The notes: generated by a model not told the origin, from the letters alone. A stretch of 64,000 bases of DNA from Pasteurellaceae bacterium (GCA_030527795.1 JAUNAB010000007.1:43182-107181); one strand, 5' to 3'; positions 32,073-43,611 are shown, counted from the first letter of the stretch. Numbers and translations are program-made.

Positions 32073-33437
32073 CTATTTTTTCTTCATTGGACGTTGCCAA
32101 CCTTGAATATGGCGTTGTGGCACGCGGCTAATGACTAATTCATCCGCGTGAACATCTTTGGTGATAGTTGCACCAGCACCAATCGTTGCGCCATCTGCAA
32201 TGGTTACAGGGGCAACTAATTGACTATCTGAACCAACAAAAACATTGTTACCGATAATCGTTTTAAATTTATTTGCTCCGTCATAGTTGCAAGTAATAAC
32301 GCCTGCCCCAATGTTGCAATCGCTGCCAATTTCCGCATCGCCAACATAAGTTAGGTGATTAACTTTAGAGCCTTTTCCTATTTGTGCTTGTTTGATTTCA
32401 ACAAAGTTGCCGATATGTGTTTCTGCGGCTAATTCTGCCCCTGGACGTAAGCGTGAGAATGGACCGATAACCGCTCGCACTCCAACCGTTGCATTTTCTA
32501 ATACTGAATAAGGTTTGATTTCAACATCATCGCCAATATCGCAATTTTTTAAAATGCATCCTGCTCCAATTTTAACCCGATCGCCTAGGGTAACTTTGCC
32601 TTCAATAACCACATTAATATCAATTTCTACATCTTTACCGTGTTGAAGTTCGCCACGTAAATCAAAGCGTTCAGGATCGTATAAGGTAACGCCTGCTAGC
32701 AATAATTGAGTAGCTTGTTTGCGTTGTAAATAACGTTCTAATGCAGCAAGTTGTTGACGATTATTTGCCCCTTCGACTTCCATAATATCTTGTGCTTGCA
32801 CCGCAACGACTTGGCAACCATCTTGATTGGCTAGGCTAATTACATCCGTCATATAATATTCGCCTTGTGCATTATTATTTGTTAAACGTGCAAGCCATTT
32901 TTTGAAACTAGCTCCGTCAGAGACCATTACGCCCGTATTGACTTCGGTTATGTTGAGTTGTTCAGGTGTGGCATCTTTTTGTTCCACAATTGCAACCACT
33001 GAACCATTCTCGCGGATAATTCGTCCGTATCCTGTCGGATTGGCTAAATTAACGGTCAATAAAGCAATACCTTTTTCAGGTTTTGCTGCAATTAATTTTT
33101 CTAATGTTTGTGGCGCGATTAACGGTGCATCGCCATATAACATCACAATATTTTCATCATCGGCAAAAAAAGGTGCAGCTTGTTGCATTGCGTGCCCTGT
33201 GCCAAGCTGTTCCGCTTGGAAAACCCAATTGACAGGCTCATTGGCTAAACGACTTTTTAGTAACTCCGCTCCGTGTCCATAGATTAGATGGATTTGCTGT
33301 GCATTTAAATGTTTTGCGGTATCAATAACGTGTTTTACCATTGGTTTACCCGCGATATTGTGCAAAACTTTCGGTAAATCCGAATACATTCTCGTGCCTT
33401 TGCCTGCGGCAAGAATGACCACGCTTAATTTTGTCAT
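32073..33437 (-). CDS. glmU: Bifunctional GlcNAc-1-P uridylyltransferase / GlcN-1-P acetyltransferase
   Basis: 454 residues (E. coli 456). N-terminal nucleotidyltransferase ([38 protein letters not shown]) and C-terminal left-handed beta-helix acetyltransferase with hexapeptide repeats ([23 protein letters not shown], catalytic His in [12 protein letters not shown]). It makes UDP-GlcNAc for peptidoglycan and lipid A. I chose ATG 33437 ([10 protein letters not shown]), with AAGAGA upstream. Confidence 0.97.
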   Translation of the reverse strand: MTKLSVVILAAGKGTRMYSDLPKVLHNIAGKPMVKHVIDTAKHLNAQQIHLIYGHGAELLKSRLANEPVNWVFQAEQLGTGHAMQQAAPFFADDENIVMLYGDAPLIAPQTLEKLIAAKPEKGIALLTVNLANPTGYGRIIRENGSVVAIVEQKDATPEQLNITEVNTGVMVSDGASFKKWLARLTNNNAQGEYYMTDVISLANQDGCQVVAVQAQDIMEVEGANNRQQLAALERYLQRKQATQLLLAGVTLYDPERFDLRGELQHGKDVEIDINVVIEGKVTLGDRVKIGAGCILKNCDIGDDVEIKPYSVLENATVGVRAVIGPFSRLRPGAELAAETHIGNFVEIKQAQIGKGSKVNHLTYVGDAEIGSDCNIGAGVITCNYDGANKFKTIIGNNVFVGSDSQLVAPVTIADGATIGAGATITKDVHADELVISRVPQRHIQGWQRPMKKK

Positions 33438-33512
33438 AATCAAATCTCTTAAGTGAAAATTAGGGCTATTTTATCTTATAATAGGGCGTAATAAAATCTT
33501 TTAGGATTGAAA

Positions 33513-34646
33513 ATGGACAACTCATTTTATCTAGGTGTGATGTCGGGAACCAGTTTAGATGGTGTGGATCTTGCATTGATGCAGTTTGAACCCCAACTTA
33601 AATTAATTGCCGCAGATTGCACACCAATGCCTAGCGAACTGCGTGCCGAGTTGACCCAACTTTTGCAACAAGGGCATTCTAGCTTGCAACGGTTAGGCGA
33701 ATTAGATCATCGTTTAGGGTTACTCTATGCCGATTGTATCAATACTTTTTTAGCTAAACATCAACTTAAACCTGAACATATTCGTGCAATTGGTTGCCAC
33801 GGGCAGACCATTTGGCATTCACCAAATGGAGCATATTCATTTACTATGCAAATTGGCGATGCCAATATTATCGCGGTTAAAACGGGCATTGATACGGTGG
33901 CGGATTTTCGGCGTAAAGATATGGCATACGGTGGACAAGGGGCGCCGTTGGTGCCCGCTTTTCATCGATCGTGTTTTTTTGACTCAAACCGAATTACCGC
34001 GGTATTAAATATTGGCGGAATTAGTAATGTGTCTTGGTTGATACCTAATCAAACAGTGTCGGGCTATGACATTGGTCCTGGAAACGCATTAATGGATAGT
34101 TGGATCGAGCAACATTTTGGTAAAAATTATGATGAAAATGGCGAGTGGGCAAGCTCAGGCAAGGTAAATAACCAATTATTAACTACGTTATTGGCGGAAC
34201 CCTATTTTCAACAACCAGCCCCAAAAAGCACGGGGCGAGAATTATTTAATTTGAGTTGGTTTGAAAAAATAACGCAAAAATTGACTGCGGTTTTGCCGGA
34301 AAATAGACTTTCGCCTGCGGATATACAACGAACTTTGTTGGAATTAACCGCACGAAGTATTGCCAATGATCTGAATGCTCAAGCGAAGCCGGTGAAGTTA
34401 AGCAAATTGCTATTAGTCTGTGGTGGCGGTGCGAGAAATGGTTTGTTAATGCAACGCCTTTCGGATTTATTGCCCGAATGGTCGGTAACCACAACGGATC
34501 GTTATGGTTTGCCGATTGACTATGTTGAAGCTGCGGCGTTTGCGTGGTTGGCTCAACGGCGTATCCATCAGTTGCCGTCCAATTTACCAAGTGTAACGGG
34601 CGCAAGCCAAGCGGTAAGTTTAGGTGCAATTTATCCGAAATTATAA
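33513..34646 (+). CDS. anmK: Anhydro-N-acetylmuramic acid kinase
   Basis: 377 residues (E. coli 369). Sugar-kinase fold with the phosphate-binding start [48 protein letters not shown] and [14 protein letters not shown]. It cleaves and phosphorylates 1,6-anhydroMurNAc to MurNAc 6-phosphate in wall recycling. murQ, whose product uses the reaction product, follows 15 bp later. I chose the ATG at 33513 over an upstream TTG. Core ACCGCGGT at 33996 and ACTGCGGT variant at about 34283. Confidence 0.96.
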   Translation: MDNSFYLGVMSGTSLDGVDLALMQFEPQLKLIAADCTPMPSELRAELTQLLQQGHSSLQRLGELDHRLGLLYADCINTFLAKHQLKPEHIRAIGCHGQTIWHSPNGAYSFTMQIGDANIIAVKTGIDTVADFRRKDMAYGGQGAPLVPAFHRSCFFDSNRITAVLNIGGISNVSWLIPNQTVSGYDIGPGNALMDSWIEQHFGKNYDENGEWASSGKVNNQLLTTLLAEPYFQQPAPKSTGRELFNLSWFEKITQKLTAVLPENRLSPADIQRTLLELTARSIANDLNAQAKPVKLSKLLLVCGGGARNGLLMQRLSDLLPEWSVTTTDRYGLPIDYVEAAAFAWLAQRRIHQLPSNLPSVTGASQAVSLGAIYPKL

Positions 34647-35576
<930 letters not shown>

Positions 35577-35602
35577 TTCATTTTGAAAATAGAGAAGATA
35601 AA

Positions 35603-35977
35603 ATGGAAGATACAAATTTAGATAATCAACGGGGGAATGTACTTGATGCATCTTGCCCGTCACGCCAAATTTTATTGCACTTAACAAGCCGTTGGGCAAT
35701 GTTAGTTTTAGTGGTGTTAGCCGATGGCACGAAACGATTTAGCGAAATTCGCCGAGCGATTGACGGGGTTTCGGAGCGAATGTTAGCACAAACCCTACAA
35801 AATTTGGAACAAGACGGAATGTTAATTCGTACGTCGTATCATACCATTCCACCTCACGTGGATTATCGGTTGACCGAATTTGGTATGCAAGCGGCGGAAA
35901 GAGTAAGCGGTTTGGTCAATTGGCTTGAAATTAATCTAGGTGATATTTTGCGTTCAACGCAACATTCTCCGCGTTAA
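35603..35977 (+). CDS. HxlR-family winged-helix regulator
   Basis: 124 residues. HxlR signature: the single N-terminal cysteine (ASCPSRQIL, Cys18), SRWAMLVLVVLADGTKRFSEIRRAIDGVSERMLAQTLQNLEQDGMLIR, and PPHVDYRLTEFG. Members often sense aldehydes, quinones or oxidants through this cysteine. It follows murQ by 26 bp on the same strand, but a role in wall recycling is not implied. The target is unknown; no neighbour on the left or right is an obvious oxidoreductase target. Confidence 0.88.
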   Translation: MEDTNLDNQRGNVLDASCPSRQILLHLTSRWAMLVLVVLADGTKRFSEIRRAIDGVSERMLAQTLQNLEQDGMLIRTSYHTIPPHVDYRLTEFGMQAAERVSGLVNWLEINLGDILRSTQHSPR

Positions 35978-35987
35978 TCCCTATCAA

Positions 35988-36029
35988 ACCGCGGTCAAAA
36001 AACGTTTAAATTTTTGACTGCGGTTTTTG
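35988..36029 (+). terminator. Paired uptake-like repeats after the HxlR gene
   Basis: ACCGCGGT (35988) and ACTGCGGT (36017), 29 bp apart, facing each other with TTTTTG after. Starts 10 bases after the stop codon. Confidence 0.7.
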
Positions 36030-36107
36030 AGTAAAATCTGAATGTAGCTCCGCATTTTCTGTTTTAATTTTCGTCAATCGCCCAATTAAAAGTGATTGAA
36101 AAAATTG

Positions 36108-36115
36108 ACCGCGGT
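36108..36115. repeat. Uptake-like ACCGCGGT core, intergenic
   Basis: ACCGCGGT with AAAATTG to the left, in the gap between the HxlR gene and nrdA. Confidence 0.65.
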
Positions 36116-36154
36116 GTTGCTTGAGAATGGCTTTATAGCGTTAAATTATTGCAA

Positions 36155-36184
36155 TAAAAAAGCCCTAATAATAGGGCTTTTTAG
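36155..36184 (-). terminator. Terminator of the nrdBA operon
   Basis: AGCCCTA / TAGGGCT stem with A-run on the left (T-run for the minus strand) just past the nrdA stop; also T-flanked on the plus strand. Confidence 0.82.
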
Positions 36185-36194
36185 TGCTCGTTTT

Positions 36195-37862
36195 TTAACC
36201 TTCACAACTACTACAACTGAGCAAGTTGCGGTTAAAGACTTGTGCGGCACTCATACTATATTGGTAATAAATGGATTTTAATCCCAATTCTTCCGCGGTT
36301 AAATATAATTGATTCAAATCACGCGCAGGGGTGTTTGGATGCACCATTACGTTAATACTTTGCCCTTGGTCAATGTATTTTTGACGTTGCGCAGCTTGTT
36401 GAATAACACTTAACTGACTGATTTCTGAGAAAGTTTTGAATACCTCTTTTTCTTGCTCGCTCAGTTGTTCTAAGTGTTGAACCGAACCGTCATTTAATAA
36501 AATACTATTCCAAATCTCATCGGTATCTAATCCTTTTTGTTGTAATAATTCAACAAGGAATGGGTTTTTATATACCGTTTTGCTTTTCGCTAAATCTTTA
36601 ACATAGTAATTTGATTTAAATGGTTCAATTGACGGCGATACGCTCCCTAAAATAAAACTACTGGATTTGGTTGGTGCGATACTCATCAATGTCGTATTAC
36701 GGCGACCATAACCTTTCAATAATTCAGGTTCTCCAAAGCGTTGTGCAAGCTCTTGCGATGCTTTTAAGGTTTTCTCTTGTAAGGTTTTGAAAATCAAATT
36801 ATTTTTTTGCATCGCTTGGAAGCTATCAAAGGCGATATTATTGGCTTGCAGATAACTGTGCCAACCTAACACGCCAAGACCCAATGCACGATGACGACGA
36901 GCAAAGCGGTTTGCTCGTTCTAAGAACGGAATATCCTGACTTTTTTCGATAAAGTCGCTCATCACGACATCAAGGAAATAGACTAGGGTTTCTGGTGCGT
37001 CGGTATCTTTCCATTCATCAAAATGAAGTAAATTCATTGATGATAAACAGCATACAAAGCTTTCTTCAGCACTCGATGGCAACATAATTTCAGTACAAAG
37101 ATTTGACGCGTGGATCGTCATATTTTTATCTTTGTACACATCAGGACGACCCGCATTGGCGTTATCTTTAAAGAACAAGTACGGGATACCTGTTTCAGTT
37201 TTGCGTTGTAATAATTTCGCCCAAAGCTGACGTTTGTAAGGGTCGCCCGCTTTCATTGACTCTAACCAGTCGTGGCCGACACAAACGCCATAGTACATTA
37301 ACTGAATTGGGTTGCCTTCTGTGTGAATATCGAGCCATTCATCAATATCGCCGTGCTCAATATCAATATAACCTGCGAACTGCCCCTTTCTTGATGTACC
37401 TTGTGAAATCACATCAATGACGGTGTCAAAGAGTTTGCTGAAGTTAAAGGAACCATCAGATTTACCGTTATTGCGAATAACACTACCACGCGGACGAATA
37501 TCGCCAAAATAGGCGGATGTTCCTCCGCCAATTTTGCTCATCATTCCCACTTCTGCGGTGGTAACCATAATTTCGTGAATGGAATCGCCAATGTAGCTAC
37601 CAAAACAAGAGATTGGTAGGCCGCGGTTTAAGCCAAAGTTTGACCAAATTGGCGAGGAGAGAGAAAAGTAACCGCGGGCCATATAATGATAGAATTTATC
37701 GGCAAAGCCATCTATTCCTAAGCGTCTTTCCGCATAATCTGCGATATAGCGAATACGTTCAAGAGCGGTCGTTCCTTCTAAAAGGTAACCACGTTGTAAA
37801 AATAAACGGCTGTCGTCATTTAGCCACGCAAAATCGGGGCGATCGGAATTAAAATAAGTCAT
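36195..37862 (-). CDS. nrdA: Ribonucleoside-diphosphate reductase alpha subunit, short form without ATP-cone
   Basis: 555 residues against about 760 in the usual NrdA. The protein starts inside the catalytic region, so the N-terminal ATP-cone that senses dATP is missing. Catalytic residues are complete: active-site Cys in PISCFGSY, the N-x-C-x-E set in SNLCTEIML, the second redox Cys in SFVCCLSS, radical-transfer Tyr-Tyr in SIYYQYSM, and the C-terminal CSSC reductant pair. It reduces ribonucleotides using the radical made by NrdB. Its start overlaps the nrdB 3' end by 14 bases. Confidence 0.93.
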   Translation of the reverse strand: MTYFNSDRPDFAWLNDDSRLFLQRGYLLEGTTALERIRYIADYAERRLGIDGFADKFYHYMARGYFSLSSPIWSNFGLNRGLPISCFGSYIGDSIHEIMVTTAEVGMMSKIGGGTSAYFGDIRPRGSVIRNNGKSDGSFNFSKLFDTVIDVISQGTSRKGQFAGYIDIEHGDIDEWLDIHTEGNPIQLMYYGVCVGHDWLESMKAGDPYKRQLWAKLLQRKTETGIPYLFFKDNANAGRPDVYKDKNMTIHASNLCTEIMLPSSAEESFVCCLSSMNLLHFDEWKDTDAPETLVYFLDVVMSDFIEKSQDIPFLERANRFARRHRALGLGVLGWHSYLQANNIAFDSFQAMQKNNLIFKTLQEKTLKASQELAQRFGEPELLKGYGRRNTTLMSIAPTKSSSFILGSVSPSIEPFKSNYYVKDLAKSKTVYKNPFLVELLQQKGLDTDEIWNSILLNDGSVQHLEQLSEQEKEVFKTFSEISQLSVIQQAAQRQKYIDQGQSINVMVHPNTPARDLNQLYLTAEELGLKSIYYQYSMSAAQVFNRNLLSCSSCEG

Positions 37863-38826
37863 CGGCGGTAATCTGTTTCATTTTTTTACTGTAATCGGTA
37901 CTACGTTTGTTAAAGAAATCGGTTTCTTTGGTAGAAAGAATTTCAATATCAAACCACTGGGTTTCTTTCAACAATTCAGGATCAACATCGTAAGGCGGTT
38001 CTAATCCTAAAGTCATAAGCGAATTGTTGTAACGATTTTTGATATAATTTTCAACAGTTTGTCTGTTGATAAAGGTTAAATCGCCTTCTTCAAAAATCCA
38101 AGCTAAAATATCACGCTCAGCTTCAAAAGCTTGACGAGATAAGGTTTCAAGTTCTTGATAAAATTCAGGGGTAAACAATTCACTGTGTTCATTACGCAAA
38201 ATTTCGTATAACGCAATGCCAAAGCGACCGTGAATTTCTTCTTCTTTTGAGGTGGCTTCTACGGCATTAGAAATCCCTTTAAACAAATTTTTATGTTTGT
38301 TAAAGGACATCATAATTAGGAATTGACCAAATAATGAAATATGTTCAACAAATAAAGAAAACAGGACTAAGGATAATACAAATTGCCCTTTGCCTGCATC
38401 TTTTTCACGCATAAAATCTTCCATATAACGAATGCGATTCATTAAAGGTTTTATGTCGGTGATTTGGGTAAACATTTCGTTTAAGCCTAATTTTTCTAAT
38501 AAAAACGAATAGGCATCTTTATGGCGAACTTCACTTTCTGCAAACGTTCCACCTACATCATCCATTTCTGGTTTTGGAAAATAGCGGTATAATTCGCCCC
38601 AAAACCGTTTTACATTCACTTCAACTTGAGAAATCGCTAACATCGCACGGGTTAATACGTGGCGTTCGTGATCATTGATGGTGGTACGATAATCTTGAAT
38701 ATCGCCAGTGAAGTTAAATTCGGTATGAAGCCAATAAGAGTGGCGAATTGCATCTTTAAATTCAAGTAATTCGGGGTACTCGTAAGGCTTAATTTGTAAA
38801 CGTTTTTCAAAAAGATTGCGTTGCAT
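37849..38826 (-). CDS. nrdB: Ribonucleotide reductase radical-generating beta subunit, class Id-like
   Basis: 325 residues, no N-terminal ATP-cone. Ligand residues: Glu69 in QVEVNVK in place of the usual Asp, Glu99 and His102 in SEVRHKDAY, Glu in FVEHISLF, Glu and His in EEEIHGRFG. Lys73 stands four residues after Glu69, and Tyr106 is at the usual radical-Tyr place. The Glu69/Lys73/Tyr106 set has the same spacing as Glu67/Lys71/Tyr104 in the superoxide-activated dimanganese class Id enzyme of Flavobacterium johnsoniae (recalled from the literature). No nrdI is adjacent, which fits. Upstream of nrdA and behind two NrdR boxes. Confidence 0.9.
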   Translation of the reverse strand: MQRNLFEKRLQIKPYEYPELLEFKDAIRHSYWLHTEFNFTGDIQDYRTTINDHERHVLTRAMLAISQVEVNVKRFWGELYRYFPKPEMDDVGGTFAESEVRHKDAYSFLLEKLGLNEMFTQITDIKPLMNRIRYMEDFMREKDAGKGQFVLSLVLFSLFVEHISLFGQFLIMMSFNKHKNLFKGISNAVEATSKEEEIHGRFGIALYEILRNEHSELFTPEFYQELETLSRQAFEAERDILAWIFEEGDLTFINRQTVENYIKNRYNNSLMTLGLEPPYDVDPELLKETQWFDIEILSTKETDFFNKRSTDYSKKMKQITADDLF

Positions 38827-38871
38827 AACGTATTTCTACCCTGTTCATTTGGAATAAATTTATTGTACTGA

Positions 38872-38887
38872 AATCAATATCTAGTAC
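38872..38887 (-). promoter_or_regulatory. NrdR box 1 of nrdBA
   Basis: AATCAATATCTAGTAC agrees with the NrdR consensus ACACWATATATWGTGT at about 11 of 16 positions. It is the mirror image of box 2 over 15 bp and lies 45 bp upstream of the nrdB ATG. Confidence 0.7.
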
Positions 38888-38903
38888 AAGTAAAAAAATT
38901 TTC

Positions 38904-38919
38904 CCACTAGATATTGATT
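38904..38919 (-). promoter_or_regulatory. NrdR box 2 of nrdBA
   Basis: CCACTAGATATTGATT agrees with the NrdR consensus at about 12 of 16 positions. Centre-to-centre distance to box 1 is 32 bp, three helical turns, the normal arrangement for NrdR repression. Confidence 0.75.
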
Positions 38920-38920
38920 T

Positions 38921-39167
38921 TTTCAAACTTAAGCGTGGGTCAGGGATTCCTAAAAAGAATCGCTGAATTTGAAATTTTTAACTGTTTAATTTTTGAACTT
39001 TTATGTTAAGGCTATTTAGCATTATAGAATTGATATTTTCAGTTGTAAGTGGCTTTTCTAGCTAGTCAACCCTATAATATGAAGATAAAAGTATTTTGCA
39101 ATAATCTATTAAGGTTGCGTAATCTTAATAGATTTTATTTATAAATCAATAAGTTGAAAATAATATA
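38921..39167. other. Remainder of nrdB-mutS divergent intergenic region
   Basis: AT-rich, no open frame of note and no recognisable RNA. It should hold the mutS promoter and the upstream part of the nrdB promoter, but no convincing hexamer pair was assigned. Confidence 0.5.
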
Positions 39168-41747
39168 ATGGATCATAACGACATTTCTCACCAACACACC
39201 CCAATGATGCGACAATATCTTGCATTAAAAGCAGAAAATCCTGATATTTTACTTTTTTATCGTATGGGCGACTTTTATGAACTGTTTTATGATGATGCGA
39301 AAAAGGCGGCATCATTGTTAGATATTTCGTTGACTAAACGCGGTCATTCAGCGGGGCAGCCGATACCGATGGCGGGTGTGCCTTATCACGCCATTGAAGG
39401 CTATTTGGCTAAATTGGTTCAATTAGGTGAATCGGTGGCGATTTGCGAGCAAGTTGGTGATCCAACCACGACAAAAGGTCCTGTTGAGCGGAAAATTGTG
39501 CGGATTGTTACCCCTGGCACGGTAAGTGATGAGTCGTTGTTATCGGAACGGCAAGATAATTTAATTGTTGCGATTTATCAGCAAAAAGATCAATTTGGCT
39601 TGGCAACCTTGGATATGACCTCGGGGCGTTTTCAAATCAGTGAATTGGATAGTCAAGCAAGTTTGCAAGCGGAATTACAGCGTATTGCACCTGTTGAGAT
39701 GTTGTACAGTGAAGATTTTGCTGCAATGGATGTAATTAATGTTTATAAAGGGCTTCGCCGTCGTCCTGTTTGGGAATTTGAACTTGTCACTGCGGTACAA
39801 CAATTAAATCGTCAATTTGGCACACAGGATTTGCGTGCGTTTGGGGTGGAAAAAGCGACATTGGGATTATGTGCAGCGGGCTGTTTGTTGCAGTACGCAA
39901 AAGAAACTCAGCGGACTGCGTTACCCCATATTCAATCAATTAGCTTTGTGCAAAATAATGAGAATATTCAATTAGATGCATCAACAAGACGGAATTTAGA
40001 GTTAACTCAAAATCTTGCAGGAGGGCAAGAGAATACCCTTGCTGCAATATTAGATAAATGTGTGACCCCAATGGGAAGTCGGTTGTTGAAACGTTGGTTG
40101 CATCAACCTATCCGTGATAATGCGAAATTACAGCAACGCCAAAATCGGATTGCAGAATTAATTCAACAAGACTGGATTGATGAATTACAGCCATTGTTGC
40201 AACAAGTCGGTGATATGGAACGGATTTTAGCACGTGTGGCGTTGCGTAGTGCACGTCCGCGTGATTTAACCCGTTTGCGTACAGCTCTTGAGCAAATGCC
40301 GTTTATTCTTTCTTGTTTAAAAACATCGTCATTTTTTGCCGCGGTTTTATCCCAAATTGGCAATTTTGATGAGCTTTGTGCGTTGTTACAACGGGCTATT
40401 ATTGATACGCCCCCGTTGTTGATCCGTGATGGCGGTGTGATTGCAGCAGGATATCATTCTGAGTTAGATGAATGGCGCGCATTATCAGAGGGTGCAACGC
40501 GATATTTGGAAGACTTAGAAATTCGCGAACGTGAAAAAACAGGCATTGATACTTTAAAAATCGGATTTAATGCGGTACACGGCTACTATATCCAAATTAG
40601 CCAAGGGCAATCACATAAAGCACCGATTCATTATGTTCGCCGTCAAACCTTAAAAAATGCAGAACGGTATATTATTCCAGAGTTAAAAACCTACGAAGAC
40701 AAAGTTCTCAAAGCAAAAGGGGCGGCGTTAGCATTAGAAAAGCAACTGTATGATGAACTCTTTGATTTGATGTTGCCACAACTGGCGGCTTTGCAAATGG
40801 CAAGTATGGCGTTGGCAGAATTAGATGTATTAGTGAATTTAGCCGAGCGAGCCGAAACCTTAGGTTATGTTCAACCGCAATTTAGTGAGCAAATTGGTGT
40901 GGATATTGTTGGCGGTCGTCATCCTGTCGTTGAGCAAGTCATAAAAGAACCTTTTATTGCTAATCCTGTAGAACTTAATGCTCATCGTCATTTACTGATT
41001 ATTACAGGGCCAAATATGGGCGGGAAAAGTACGTATATGCGTCAAACGGCGTTAATTTGTTTAATGGCATATATCGGCAGTTTTGTCCCTGCAGAAAAAG
41101 CGGTTATTGGACCGATTGATCGTATTTTTACTCGGATTGGTGCATCGGATGATCTTGCATCTGGGCGTTCTACGTTTATGGTTGAAATGACCGAAATGGC
41201 AAATATCTTGCATCAAGCCACATCAAATAGTTTGGTGTTGATTGATGAAATTGGCCGCGGTACGTCAACTTATGATGGATTATCGCTCGCGTGGGCTTGT
41301 GCCGAATGGTTGGTGCAGAAAATCCGTTCATTAACATTATTTGCTACCCATTATTTTGAATTAACCGTCTTGCCTGAACAGTTTTCAGGTTGTGCAAATA
41401 TTCATCTAGATGCGTTAGAACATCAAGATAGCATTGCTTTTATGCATTCTGTGCAAGAAGGTGCGGCAAGCAAAAGTTATGGGTTAGCAGTGGCAGCATT
41501 GGCGGGCGTGCCAAAAGCGGTTGTGCAGCTGGCTAAGCAGAAGTTGCATCAGTTAGAACAACAAAATGATGGACAAGATAAGGCGGTTAAACAAGCTTTA
41601 AGCCAAGCCGTTGCGCCAGAGTTAGATTTATTTGGTAAGAACAAACAACATCTTGTGCTGGATATGCTAACGCAACTGAATCCTGATGATTTAACGGCAA
41701 AACAAGCATTGGATTATCTTTATCAACTTAAAAAATTAGTACATTAA
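39168..41747 (+). CDS. mutS: DNA mismatch repair protein MutS
   Basis: 859 residues (E. coli 853). N-terminal mismatch-reading motif [16 protein letters not shown] (Phe-x-Glu), Walker [15 protein letters not shown] (about residue 614), Walker [22 protein letters not shown] and the ATHYFEL switch are intact, and the C-terminus carries the tetramer helix region. It recognises base mismatches to start repair and so limits divergent recombination. GCCGCGGT and ACTGCGGT variants of the uptake-like core occur inside. Divergent from nrdBA; 13 bp before the MgtC-family gene. Confidence 0.97.
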   Translation: MDHNDISHQHTPMMRQYLALKAENPDILLFYRMGDFYELFYDDAKKAASLLDISLTKRGHSAGQPIPMAGVPYHAIEGYLAKLVQLGESVAICEQVGDPTTTKGPVERKIVRIVTPGTVSDESLLSERQDNLIVAIYQQKDQFGLATLDMTSGRFQISELDSQASLQAELQRIAPVEMLYSEDFAAMDVINVYKGLRRRPVWEFELVTAVQQLNRQFGTQDLRAFGVEKATLGLCAAGCLLQYAKETQRTALPHIQSISFVQNNENIQLDASTRRNLELTQNLAGGQENTLAAILDKCVTPMGSRLLKRWLHQPIRDNAKLQQRQNRIAELIQQDWIDELQPLLQQVGDMERILARVALRSARPRDLTRLRTALEQMPFILSCLKTSSFFAAVLSQIGNFDELCALLQRAIIDTPPLLIRDGGVIAAGYHSELDEWRALSEGATRYLEDLEIREREKTGIDTLKIGFNAVHGYYIQISQGQSHKAPIHYVRRQTLKNAERYIIPELKTYEDKVLKAKGAALALEKQLYDELFDLMLPQLAALQMASMALAELDVLVNLAERAETLGYVQPQFSEQIGVDIVGGRHPVVEQVIKEPFIANPVELNAHRHLLIITGPNMGGKSTYMRQTALICLMAYIGSFVPAEKAVIGPIDRIFTRIGASDDLASGRSTFMVEMTEMANILHQATSNSLVLIDEIGRGTSTYDGLSLAWACAEWLVQKIRSLTLFATHYFELTVLPEQFSGCANIHLDALEHQDSIAFMHSVQEGAASKSYGLAVAALAGVPKAVVQLAKQKLHQLEQQNDGQDKAVKQALSQAVAPELDLFGKNKQHLVLDMLTQLNPDDLTAKQALDYLYQLKKLVH

Positions 41748-41760
41748 ATGGGAACAAAAC

Positions 41761-42489
41761 ATGGAAGATATTTTTGGTAATGTAGAAAGTTTAATTGAAT
41801 CAACGCATTTTTTGATTCTAGCAAAAACCTTTTTGGCGATGTTGTTAGGTATTGTGATTGGGATTGAACGGGAAATTAAGCGTAAGCCTGTTGGCGTAAA
41901 AACTTGTGTTATTATCTCAATTACGACTTGTATTTTAACCATCGTGTCAATTCAATCTGCCAAATATTATGCCAACATTTTGCCGAATATTAATACTGAT
42001 CCAATGCGATTGGCTGCTCAAGTGATTAGCGGAATGGGTTTTCTGGGCGCTGGCGTGATTATGCGTAAAAATGATGATGCGATTTCAGGCTTGACGACCG
42101 CCGCGATTTTGTGGGCATCAGCAGGTATTGGCATTGCTGTGGGGGCGGGATTTTTCTTTGATGCAATTATTGCTACTTGGATGATTTTTATCGCAATCCG
42201 ATTAAGCCCAATGTTGCATAATTATATTAATCGCCGCCAAGAGAAATTAGAGAAAAAAACAATTTTGACTATCCATTTAAACGACCCAAGTGTCGTTAGT
42301 CATATTATGGATGTGTTGATTAATCAGCATAGTGAAGTTGAAAATATGACGATTAAGGATTTGTATAATGGCGAAGTAAAACTGAAAGTAAAATGTCGTT
42401 TTACTGATCCAGAACAAAGTCAGTCAATTTACGCCAAACTCAAAGATATTCCACAAGTGATTGCGGTGGATATGATGAAAGTGCGTTAA
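41761..42489 (+). CDS. MgtC/SapB family membrane protein
   Basis: 242 residues. The MgtC/SapB N-terminal domain has four to five helices with GIVIGIEREIKRKPVGVKTCVIIS and RLAAQVISGMGFLGAGVIMR, followed by LTTAAILWASAGIGIAVGAG. A soluble C-terminal ACT-like domain starts near residue 170 (KKTILTIHLNDPS). MgtC proteins act in acid or low-magnesium adaptation and inhibit F1Fo ATP synthase in Salmonella; SapB/YhiD types have unclear roles. Directly follows mutS and ends at a terminator, so a shared transcript is possible. Confidence 0.88.
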   Translation: MEDIFGNVESLIESTHFLILAKTFLAMLLGIVIGIEREIKRKPVGVKTCVIISITTCILTIVSIQSAKYYANILPNINTDPMRLAAQVISGMGFLGAGVIMRKNDDAISGLTTAAILWASAGIGIAVGAGFFFDAIIATWMIFIAIRLSPMLHNYINRRQEKLEKKTILTIHLNDPSVVSHIMDVLINQHSEVENMTIKDLYNGEVKLKVKCRFTDPEQSQSIYAKLKDIPQVIAVDMMKVR

Positions 42490-42505
42490 GGTTAGGTTCA
42501 ATCGC

Positions 42506-42540
42506 AAATCCCTTATTGTAACAACAATAAGGGATTTTTT
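42506..42540. terminator. Bidirectional terminator between MgtC-family gene and pldB
   Basis: A 14-bp perfect stem (AAATCCCTTATTGT and its complement) with a four-base loop and a T run; also an A run on the left for the minus strand. Confidence 0.85.
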
Positions 42541-43492
42541 ACGGTTGTAGAAAGTCGTGAATGTGTGTAAATGCTGTGGCACGAATGTCGTCTCGTTCAA
42601 AGAGCATTTCGTGTTTTGAGTTGGCGATTTTGCGTAATTCACCTTGAGATAAAACCGCGGTCAAAAATGGCAGCTTTTTATTGTTTACTACCTGTTCTTG
42701 TTCGGCTTGCAATAATAAAACAGGAATATCAATACGCGTCAAAATGCGGGGTAATTTAGCAATGGCATTGAGCGATAAATGCAACCAGCGGAATGTAGGC
42801 CCACCTAAACAAAGTTCGGGATATGTGCGATTAATGCGGTTAAACCACGCCATTCGGGCGGTGCTATGGCTTAAACGGTTATGATGTAAGTCCACTTTCT
42901 GATAACGCCCTTTGCCGAATATATAACGTTGTCCTTGCCCTGTGAGCATCATCAGATTAATGAGAAGCTGATCACGAATCGGGTGGCTCAGTGGCACGCC
43001 AAAAAATGGGGCACAAAAAACAGTTTTATTGATATGATGATCGTAATTAGCAAGATAATATGCACTAATTAATGATCCCATAGAGTGAGCCAATAAATAC
43101 TGTTGCTGATAATCATTCTGTGCATTAATGTGTTTGATTAACGTAGCCATATCGTCTGTGTAAAAACGAAATTCGTCAATATAGCCTTTTTGCTGATCCG
43201 CTAATAATCGTTGTGAATGCCCTTGCCCACGGTGATCAAAAACCAATACATCGTAGCCTTTTTGAAAAAAATTATAGGCTAACTCCGACCATTTTGTGAG
43301 ATTTTCAGCGCGCCCATTGGCAAAAATAATCAATTTTTTGTCCGCGGTTTTGAGCGATGGTGAATTATGACGAAAATGGCGATAAGCAATTTGGCAATGT
43401 TGCTTCCCTTGCAAATATTGAATGGGCGTTTGAGCTAAAAACGGCATTATTTGCCGAAGAATAAACCGATTAAAAGCAAAATTAGACATCAT
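42539..43492 (-). CDS. pldB: Lysophospholipase L2-like alpha/beta hydrolase
   Basis: 317 residues (E. coli PldB 340). Alpha/beta hydrolase with NGRAENLTKWSELAYNFFQKGYDVLVFDHRGQGHSQRLL, nucleophile Ser in LLAHSMGSLISAYYL and catalytic His in NSKHEMLFERD, matching PldB. It removes the acyl chain from lysophospholipids at the inner membrane. The protein begins with two Met (either can be the start). Uptake-like core at 42654-42661 and a TCCGCGGT variant at 43341. Confidence 0.87.
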   Translation of the reverse strand: MMSNFAFNRFILRQIMPFLAQTPIQYLQGKQHCQIAYRHFRHNSPSLKTADKKLIIFANGRAENLTKWSELAYNFFQKGYDVLVFDHRGQGHSQRLLADQQKGYIDEFRFYTDDMATLIKHINAQNDYQQQYLLAHSMGSLISAYYLANYDHHINKTVFCAPFFGVPLSHPIRDQLLINLMMLTGQGQRYIFGKGRYQKVDLHHNRLSHSTARMAWFNRINRTYPELCLGGPTFRWLHLSLNAIAKLPRILTRIDIPVLLLQAEQEQVVNNKKLPFLTAVLSQGELRKIANSKHEMLFERDDIRATAFTHIHDFLQP

Positions 43493-43611
43493 TTTTCCTT
43501 GTATTTGAGAGGCTATTATAGCAATAATTTGTTTAAGATTTGAAATGGCTTTTTTCTTTTCTTGGGTAAAAATGCTAACATAATGGCAATGTTAATTTTT
43601 CTCGTTATTTT

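Noticed and set aside
38871..38920. Long inverted repeat considered as a terminator hairpin
   Set aside because: It lies upstream of both divergent genes, has no T run, a 20-base loop, and fits NrdR box spacing better.
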